NCBI GenBank assembly: GCA_003290165.1
Contig: QNQO01000822.1
Location: forward strand, 413,501 to 477,500
Direction: 5' to 3'
DNA from: Berberis thunbergii
Taxonomy: Eukaryota; Streptophyta; Magnoliopsida; Ranunculales; Berberidaceae
Length of the DNA stretch: 64,000 bases
Shown one piece after another: positions 56,385 through 64,000 of the stretch. Under the pieces are notes generated by a model, which was not told the DNA's origin, made no database searches, and was given only the letters and a program-made list of their open reading frames with translations. The position numbers and the translations under genes were made by a program. Numbering within the stretch: the first letter of the stretch is position 1; the number at the start of each line of letters is the position of its first letter.

Positions 56385-58935
56385 GCAGGACTTTATAGCC
56401 TTTTTCTTTTTTTTAATAGGCATTTTACACTTTTAGCCCATTTATATATATTTTATTTTTTGGTCAAACACGAAGATGTTATTAAATATAAGAAAGAAAA
56501 TAAAGGACAAAAGAAATCATTTCTACATCAAAAAATGCCAAAACATCATGAATGTGTCAAAAACCAAGTCTCTGAATAAATTACAAGCCGAACCCACCAT
56601 CCATAACAATTCCCTAATTTTTATAAAAAATATAATGCTCTGATCTGTTGAGCTCTTCAAAAACCTTCATTTTTCTCTTTTTCCACACACGCCACATGAG
56701 AACGTGATTAACCCTACGCCATAACCACTCCGCCTGCAAAAAATGATTAGTTTGAGACTACCAACTTAGCCAATCCAAAATAGAATCTTGAAACATCAAA
56801 CTCAAACCAAATTCTGACAAGAAACTGCTCGAAATGAATTTAGAGAATCTACAGTGAAACATCAAATGATCTAGCGTCTCGTCAATCTCATTACAAAGTA
56901 CACAGACTTTCTTTGTGGATTCCTCTTTTCCTTAATCTATCTTTAGTCAAGATTCTTTCATTCAACACTGACCAACTAAAGAAATTTATTCGAGAAATTT
57001 TTTTTTTACCCAAACCAGATTCTTATGAGAATAAATGAAAGGGTTGAAATGAGTTTCATAATGAGAGACAACCATATATCAAAAAAATTTGTTTCCGAGA
57101 AGCCCGCACCTTTATCCTTTTCACACCAAACTATCAGGGTCCTCCGAGATCATCTGACTATCCAATAGATGCATTAATTTGGATACATCCTCTAGTTCCC
57201 AAGTATTTAGGGGTATTTGAAAAGAAAGATCCCAAGAATTGTCATTAAACAAAAAATTGTTAACTCTCTCATGTTTTTTGTTGTTAATGATAAACAACAT
57301 TGGAAACGAATCATTCAGAGGTTGATTGTTACACCAAGAATCATGCCAGAAAGATATGAGATCACTATTGCCACATCGAATAGAGGTGTGGGGGTAGAAA
57401 ACACTTGCGCACTGAGAGATGGACTTCCACAAAGAGCATCCATAGGGAGAATACTTAGTTCTCTTATCTCTTTCCCATCTATTGCGTCCATATTTATCAA
57501 TAACGAGCAATCTCCATAAATTACTATATTCTTTTGCAAATCGCCAAAGCCACTTGAAAAGTAAAACAAAATTGAAAGTGATCACTTGGCGTATGCCCAA
57601 TCCACAATGAGATTTGGGACAACAAATTTTTTTTCAACCCACTAAATGCATATTTCTAGATTTTTTAGTAGAACCTCAAAGAAAGTCGCGCATGATCTGT
57701 TCCATCTTAGCTATTATTGAAGAGGGAACCTTGATAATAGAAGCTAAAGTGGATTGGACAAGAGCTAATCTGCCTGCTTTTGAGAAAAATTTACGCTTCC
57801 AAGACGCTAGTCTCGATTCCATCATTTCGATCGTCTCATCCCACACAACTTTACTTTTAAAACTAGCACCCAAAGGCATGCCCAAATACTCAACTGGAAA
57901 CTAACCTGCTGCACAACCAAATAAACCTGCCAACTGTTGCAGATGAGGGACATTTCCAATAGGCAACACCACTGATTTGTGAAAATTGATTTTCAGACCT
58001 GAAATAACTTCAAGCCAAAACATAATTCTTTTTAGAACAAGAACCTAAGTAGTAGAGACATAACAAAAGATGATAGTATCATCCGCATACTTAAGGATAA
58101 AAATAGAAGGATTACCCTATGCGATAGAGAAACATCTCACTAGGCCAACATCAACCGCTTTAATAATCATTTGGGTTAGGCCTTCTGCTGCTAAAGTAAA
58201 GAGAAGAAGAGATAGATGATCGCCTTGACACAAACCTTTAGAACTATTGAAAAACCCATGCAGCTGACCATTAATCTTCAGTGAGAAATAGGTTGTAGAT
58301 CTGCAAGTGTGAAGCCAATGAATCCATTCGGAGTCAAACCCCATGCGAGCCATTACCAAATTCAAATATCTCTAAGAAACATTGTCAAAGACTTTAGAAA
58401 AATCTAATTTGATAATGAGCCCTGAAACTCCTTGTTTTTTCCTATAATCAATAATTTCATTGGCAATCAAAGGACTATCAACTACACCTGTCTTTCACTG
58501 ACTGCTGCACTCTGAAAAGGATAAATGATTGAATGAAATTTTTTTTCAATCTATCAACCAACACCTTAGCAATAATCTTATAGGCCTCATTCAAAATATT
58601 GATAGGTTTGAAATCCTTGACTGTCTACATTCCCGCACATTTAGGAATAAGCGAGATAATAGTAATGTTCAACAGCTATTCCAAAAAATTTATAGAGTTA
58701 AAATCTTCAATAACTTTCAAAAAAGAAACTTTGATTACCTCCCACATTTTCAAATAGAACACTATTAAAATCCATCAAGACCTGGAGAAACTTCAGATTT
58801 TAGCTCTTACATTGTTTTCTATAAAAACTTCTATTCCTTCTGTAGATAATGTTTGTGATTATATTTTAAAAAAAATGAGTAAAAATGTAAAAAATCTCAA
58901 ACCTGATAAAAAAAATAACTTTAAAATCTGACTCC
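56385..58935. mobile_element. MITE of family M1 split by a LINE insertion
   Basis: The left part (about 56385-56445: AGGCAGGACTTTATAGCC, TTTTACACTTTTAGCCCATT) and the right part (about 58838-58935: ATAATGTTTGTGATTATATT, AGTAAAAATGTAAAAAATC, ATCTGACTCCCT) together make the reverse complement of the element at 24694-24834. Their outer ends are inverted repeats. Between them lies about 2.39 kb of decayed LINE on the minus strand, so the LINE landed in the MITE. Confidence 0.6.
56446..58836 (-). pseudogene. Decayed LINE reverse transcriptase (family B)
   Basis: Minus strand, many stops and shifts. In order from the high coordinate: GLIIKLDFSKVFDNVS (about 58375-58420), MARMGFDSEWIHWLHTCRST and GLCQGDHLSLLLFTLAAEGL (58117-58365), the RT catalytic YADDT (about 58085), KINFHKSVVLP, EYLGMPLGASFKSKV (about 57885), an FWHDSWC segment (about 57340), and LWRRVNHVLMWRVWKKRK (about 56710). 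That order is the L1-type RT followed by the zf-RVT region. No RNase H is seen. The sequence ends at an A-rich tail (T-rich 56446-56462 on the plus strand). ORF1 and endonuclease are absent, so it is 5'-truncated. Confidence 0.85.
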
Positions 58936-58936
58936 C

Positions 58937-59673
58937 TAGACAAACTCCCTTATTAGGTCCAATTTTGATGGTCCATATAAAAATGGTTAGGTCCATCATA
59001 TGTGATGGATGACAAAACCAGCATAATTTTGCTTGTGTTAAATCAGCGATAAAGGCACAACCTAGAAAGCGATGGGCACCGATGTGTGTTGGGGTGCCTT
59101 AATTGTATGCGAGTTGGTTTCTTGGCTTTCTTGTGCTATATTGGAATTGATCAAGGGATGAACAAAAGTTTTATGTTTATCCTAAATAGAGAAAGAGTTT
59201 TTAACTAATCAGTAGGTGGAAACAATGCTGGGGCTATGTGGAGTATTTTGTAATAATTTGGTTTTTATTTGTTATTTTCTATGAAGAAAAAAAATATATG
59301 AAATGCTGAGTGACAAAGGATCGGGAGATAGAAAAGAGTGTCGACGGAGCACAATAAGAAAGAAAGTGTCATGTTCGCTCTTTTATGGTTAATCCGACCA
59401 TCATTATAAGCGATAGGGATGCCTACAAGACACGGTTGGTTTCGCCCCGAAGAAGAGTGTACACCTTACACCATGGTGTGAAAAAATCTCAATTCTAAAC
59501 AAAAATAGTAATTAATAAGTTTATCGAAATATCATAGAGTTACCTCATCATTATGTCACCACGTAAGGTGAAAAAATCTCATGTATTTTACAACAATTTT
59601 TTACTCAACATGAGACTAGAATTGTCGCACATCAAATTTTGACTCTTATTTACATTTATGAAAAAATGAGTTT
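58937..59673. other. Intergenic DNA
   Basis: AT-rich sequence without a supported gene or element. Confidence 0.45.
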
Positions 59674-59799
59674 CGCTAAAGGTGTGATGGCTCAGTGATT
59701 GAATAATGATGAATGATATCACTATGTTACATGGTCGAATCCAACCGAACATCTAGGGAATGAAGGGTTAAAGGATAAAATAAAAAATAAAAAAAATGG
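59674..59799 (+). mobile_element. tRNA-derived SINE with 12-bp target-site duplication
   Basis: A 126-bp insert bounded by the identical AAAAATGAGTTT (59662-59673 and 59800-59811). It carries an RNA polymerase III type A box (TGGCTCAGTGATTG, about 59688-59701) and B box (GGTCGAATCC, about 59733-59742), 32 bases apart, as in tRNA-derived plant SINEs, and ends in an A-rich tail with TAAAATAAAAAATAAAAAAA. The B box departs from GGTTCGAATCC by one missing T, so promoter strength may be reduced. Confidence 0.8.
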
Positions 59800-59811
59800 A
59801 AAAATGAGTTT

Positions 59812-61619
59812 AAGTTGTAAGGTTTAGGGTTTGATAAGGGAAACAACGACTTAGCATCACAAAATGAGAATCGCAAAGTGAATTATAATCAATGGCATAT
59901 TTTTGTTAGTTGTGTTTGTGGTTGTCATCGTTTCAAAATTGATATCTATTTTATAATTTAAAGTGGTGTTTTATGGTAGCTTCGTTAATTACAATTAAAC
60001 ATGTAATTAATTGCCTTGCATTTCAAAAAAAAAAAAAAAAAAGGTGTCCTTAGTCCTTGTGCTTTCTCTTTACACCACTTCCATCTATGTAAATTACCAG
60101 AAACACAACTCCTCCATCTCCATGTGTGCACTCTCTCAGGCCAGTTCCTGATCACTATTGTTTCAGAAATGGAGATTTCACTTTCTTCAATTAGTTCAAA
60201 CCCTCAATAAAAATATGTCCTCTGTTTCACTCTCCCTACACCCCATTTGGCATTTATTTAGATGAGATGGGCAAATTTGTTTCTACATATCCAAAAGGTG
60301 ACAATTTGTTTTAGGAGTCCCTACTAGTTTTTATCCATTAATGGTCCCTCTGTGTCAATATAATAGTTAAGGACCACAAGGACTTCTCCTTCACATTCCA
60401 CTCCTTCAAAAATTTTGGAGAAAATTTCATCATATCTTTTTTTTTTAGTGATAATAATTAGGTATTGTTTGTGATTATACAATTAATTAGGTTTAGATTG
60501 TAGTGTATACAACAAAGTACACACAAACAAACACAATGACCCCAATTGTTATTAGCTAAATAAACAAACAAACCCTAATTATATGTGTGCCGACGGATCT
60601 ATATGGGAAAGGAAGTTAATTTAGACAAGAAGAATTCTAGGGGTCGAGGAAGGGAATGAGGGATGGGTGGAAGCCACTCATTCACCTCGAGATGAGCGCC
60701 ATCACGCATCTCAAATTCAATGCGCTCATCTTGAGGCAAATGGGTGGTTACCACCCCTCCCTCGCTCCCTCAACCCCTAGCAAAGCCCTTTAGACAAAGC
60801 TATATGCATCATTTTTATAATTCTCGTTAATGATTCCAACTTATAAGTAGTTAATTTGATTTTAATTTCATATATCATCTTTTTCTTCACATTATAAATT
60901 CCATACACATTGAGGAATAGATTATATATATATATATATATAGTATATTGCAAGTAGAAACATTATTACATTATCATCCCACAAAGAATCAATTATATGG
61001 TGCATCGCGGGCCATTCACAGTCTGTTTTATGATGTAATCTTTCGATTCCTTTCATTTTGAGGAGAAAATGATAATTTAGTGATTTGAGATGAATTGATG
61101 AAGTTACATATGTCTCGACCACCCTTTTAATGCTGACATCAAATGTTCTTAGATAAGATTTATAAAAGGGAATCGAGTTAAAATTCTTGTACGTAGTCGA
61201 ATCAAATAGTTGACCCACAGGGAACCAAATTAAAAAAAACCTTATCACGACTTGAAATGGATAGAAGAAGATGTCCAACAAGGCAACTTGGGTTTTATGA
61301 TTCATCTATTTCCATTTGATGTTACCACTATCTAATGAGTGTTGTGGTGATGCCATAACTACACAAATCTACATAATGAATATAAAATTAGTTGGTTTTA
61401 GGGTTTAGGCCAGGTTACCGATCGCCAAATTGGCTTTCCGGTTAAGTTCAACGTAAAATTTAATTAGCTTGGACTGAAGGGTATTTAAATGGTTTTGGGA
61501 TCCATTAAAAACTTGCCCTAGAAATATATTTATAAGAGGGCGAGAAGTACATGCAAGTAAGAACATGCCCGTAACTGGAAGAGAGGTGTTTTGTTGGGGG
61601 ACTCTGAAGCCCTTCATTT
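59812..61619. other. Intergenic region with hairpin element
   Basis: Contains an 18-base A run at about 60025-60042 after GCCTTGCATTTC, which could be a retroposon tail, the hairpin element at 60637-60780, and a TA microsatellite at 60924-60942. The 127-codon minus-strand frame at 60922-61305 shows no recognisable domain and I do not call it a gene. Confidence 0.45.
60637..60780. repeat. 144-bp GC-rich hairpin element
   Basis: Arms at 60637-60699 and 60722-60780 are reverse complements with some gaps: CTAGGGGTCGAGGAAGGGAA against CCTCGCTCCCTCAACCCCTA, and CCTCGAGATGAGCGC against GCGCTCATCTTGAGG. A half copy is at 3996-4034; a related hairpin is at 62536-62630. Non-coding, probably a foldback MITE. 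Confidence 0.65.
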
Positions 61620-61872
61620 TATGTTGTAGACTGATCTAGATGATGATAGGATTATTGCAGGAGAGACATGTATGAACTTTTGTTGGATGTGGCGTCCGAT
61701 CATATATAATATAAAATTTCTCATTCTTTTGAATTCAGAATGGGTGTGTAAGTTTATTCCTAAAGACCTCAACAATGAAGCTCATGATTTAGCAACTATA
61801 GTTGGACAACGTTTCTGTAATTAGGTTATCTAATGAATATGCAATATGCTTTATCAAAAATAAAATAAAAAA
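61620..61872 (+). mobile_element. 5'-truncated LINE 3' end (family C), copy 2
   Basis: Plus-strand frame with RPIIYNIKFLILLNSEWVCK and FIPKDLNNEAHDLATIVGQR ending at a stop (about 61822), the shape of the final RNase H segment of a LINE ORF2. It is followed by AATATGCTTTATCAAAAATA and AAATAAAAAA. It matches 55860-56172. Confidence 0.65.
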
Positions 61873-62060
61873 GGATGAGGAACTCACAAAAATAAAATAT
61901 TATATCTAAAAATAATTTTAAGCCCATAGATTATAAAGGAACTAATAAAAGGATGTGTCATCTCTAAAGAAATTCCTAGAATAACCTTATCGTGACAATA
62001 TCTAGTCTTTGATATCGAACGAATCTGTGATTCATATTGGTTCTTCCATCCCCTCAAAGA

Positions 62061-62470
62061 CAAGGAATGTGATTTCTCGAAATATATCGAAATTTTATGA
62101 AATATTTTCTATTATGAAGTTACCGAAATCTCTTTCGAAATTGAATATGTCGAAATTTTTTTGAGAAAAGAAATACAATTTTTAATCTCCATATATTTTA
62201 ACATGCTGTAATGTTATTTTAGTATCAAAAGTTTGTTTTGTGAGTGATTCTTATGCAGTATCAGTATGTAGTCTGTATGATACTACGAGTTCTGTGATAC
62301 TTTTTATGTAGTATTTAATAGTTTAAAATGCATAATTATATTATTAAATCTAAAACCACAACCGAAACTTTTACATTTTTTCTACACAAAATGAAATATT
62401 TCACTGAATATTTCTTAAAATCAGGGGGGGGGGTTCGAAATTAACTCAAAAAATAAAATCACAATCCTTG
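62061..62470 (-). repeat. Dispersed ~400-bp repeat (family R1), copy 3
   Basis: Reverse complement of the block at 5011-5398 along nearly its full length, with similar inverted ends (CAAGGAATGTGATTTCTCG left, AAAATCACAATCCTTG right). Differences include the G run at 62424-62433, which stands where copy 1 has a short AGATCCC-like sequence. Confidence 0.65.
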
Positions 62471-62535
62471 CTCAAAGGTGTGTGCATCTCTTCTGTCGCA
62501 CACTCATACAAGGGTGTCAATGTCACACTCATTCA

Positions 62536-62630
62536 GGGAGGGGGGGTGGGGTGTCCACCCCTTGGGATGCGTGCATTGACTTTTCTTGTGCGCATCCCGG
62601 GGGAATGGACGGTGCCCCCTCCCCCTTCCC
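62536..62630. repeat. 95-bp GC-rich hairpin
   Basis: Left arm GTGTCCACCCCTTGGGATGC at 62551 and right arm GCGCATCCCGGGGGAATGGA at 62590 are approximate reverse complements, with G-run and C-run outer ends (62536-62547, 62614-62630). Similar in style to 60637-60780, but the core sequence differs. Confidence 0.55.
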
Positions 62631-64000
62631 CTCGCCATTTCCCTCGACACTTAGACGGGTTCATTTCTACAAATTGATGAAATGTCACAAAATATGACTT
62701 TTATCCTTTCCTCAAAACAATTAATATATAAGAATACCTGATATTTTCAATACCCATTAAAAGTCCACGTATTTCATGTGCGCAAATATTCAATATTTTT
62801 ATTTTATTTTATTACAATATTTCAATAATAAGTAAAAATTATTATTGAAATTTTAAACAAAATAATTAAGAGGTTGGTAAGAGTTTATGTATAATATACA
62901 AATAATTAAGAGGTTTAAATAAATGATGTTAGAGGCCGAGGTATAATTAATAATATTTAAGTAGGACAAGTTTTTATCATAAATAATATGAATTTGGGAG
63001 GTTGAAAATGATAAAAATTCCCTTAGGCACTATTTACCTAACTATTGATTTTTTTTTTTGTAAATATGATAGAGTTGAGAGAGCGTTTTGGGCATTTAAA
63101 AAATTAGGACTAAATTCACATGGGTACTTTTCCCAAAGGGAACATATAGTACAAAAATATTTAAAAGGGGGAGTTTTTTTTTATCGTAAATAATATAAAT
63201 TTGAAAGAATTAAAATGAAAAAAAAATACCTATAACCACTATTCACTTAATGATAAAGTAGAGACGACATTTTAGACATTCCAAAAATCAAGATGAAATC
63301 CATATGGATATTGTTCCTAAGAAGAGCTGACATTATATGACACAAATTATTAATTTGTATATATACATATATTGGTTCCTTGGTATATTTGACATCTACG
63401 ATTAGCTCACGGCGCACTTCACTACCATCATCAAGCAGGCATAAATCAGTATCGAAAAAGTGTCGTTCTTCAAAATGCACATCTGATTAGCCCCATGTAA
63501 ATATGGACTATGTGGTCTCATCCCCAGTCTTAAACATCGATTTGTCCTAATATAAATTGTCATTCCGAGTAACATCAAAAAGTTGTGCGACGCATAATTA
63601 ATTAAAAATTCAATCATACGAAGATCGTTATACTTAAACATCATCAATAATCAAATCACAAACTTTTACACTTAGGCTTAAATTAAAATCATTCAAAACA
63701 AAATCTACTTAAAGTTGATTACTCATCCAAATGAAAAAAAAGATCTAAACCCTTCCACAAGTGGAAATTATTAAATCAAAATCAAAATATTCTATTTGAT
63801 TTCACGATTTGTATGAAAGAGATCCCCAAATTTTGAAAAGAATTTCCTAGATTTGGTAAGATCTTAAAATGAGAGACAAGATTGGTGCTGACCATTGCAT
63901 AAAAACACACTATGAATCAAGTGGATTGGCTAAAAAGTAGAGACCATTTACTGACAACACACACAAACTCCCAACAAAGAACCCAATTCCCTTTCAACTT

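Larger units (their letters stand above)
61873..64000. other. Intergenic region to the end of the window
   Basis: Holds the inverted R1 repeat (62061-62470), an inverted-repeat GC-rich hairpin (62536-62630), and long AT-rich stretches. A run of ten G at 62424-62433 is unusual here. No gene is supported. Confidence 0.5.

Noticed and set aside
57217..57519. 100-codon plus-strand frame
   Set aside because: It lies opposite the decayed minus-strand LINE and has no features of its own.
60922..61305. 127-codon minus-strand frame ending in a Tyr-Ile repeat
   Set aside because: The end is a translated TA microsatellite, and no domain is recognisable in the remainder.
1..64000. CRISPR arrays, bacterial operons, tRNA or rRNA genes
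   Set aside because: This is plant nuclear DNA; no regular spaced repeats, rRNA motifs or intact tRNA cloverleaf were seen. The only tRNA-like sequence is the SINE head at 59680-59745.

Overview
This is a stretch of AT-rich nuclear DNA from a flowering plant, most likely a eudicot. The evidence is spliced genes with GT-AG introns, plant-only families (HVA22, DUF4408/DUF761, class I TCP, YSL transporter, plastid G6PDH with a transit peptide), and plant transposon types (LINEs with a C-terminal RNase H, CACTA, MULE, hAT-like MITE, tRNA-derived SINE). I cannot name the species from sequence alone.

Genes, left to right: an HVA22-like ER membrane-shaping protein (1266-1968, 4 exons); a single-exon DUF4408/DUF761 protein (6300-6932); plastidic glucose-6-phosphate dehydrogenase (17661-23817, 10 exons, with a one-base frameshift in exon 8); a YSL6/YSL4-like metal-nicotianamine transporter (26414-32078, 7 exons); an 11-beta-hydroxysteroid-dehydrogenase-like SDR on the minus strand (35395-36854, 6 exons) with a deleted pseudogene copy beside it (about 33424-33732); a second intact SDR on the plus strand (43086-44992, 6 exons of matching layout); and a TCP20-like transcription factor (52140-52987, with a one-base frameshift near its 3' end). 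They are unrelated housekeeping, transport and regulatory genes, except for the SDR group, which is a local duplication.

Most of the remaining sequence is transposon-derived. A nearly complete LINE (about 9510-15744) carries ORF1 (DUF4283-like region plus zinc knuckle) and ORF2 (endonuclease, reverse transcriptase, RNase H), and it abuts an antisense MULE transposase remnant. Relatives of this LINE lie at 48499-50233 (ORF2 deleted, flanked by a perfect 15-bp target-site duplication), at about 29800-29961 (inside a YSL intron) and at about 54845-55040. A second, decayed LINE (56446-58836, minus) splits a MITE. Two further LINE 3' ends share an A-rich tail (55860-56172, 61620-61872). There are at least four families of short inverted-repeat elements, a SINE with a 12-bp duplication, a CACTA terminus, and a roughly 400-bp repeat present three times.

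I did not find an evidently new multi-gene system. The observations most worth checking are a hairpin shared by the 3' ends of three LINE copies, the ORF2-deleted LINE with intact target-site duplication, the LINE nested in a MITE, the SINE, and the two single-base frameshifts in otherwise well-conserved genes, which may be assembly errors.
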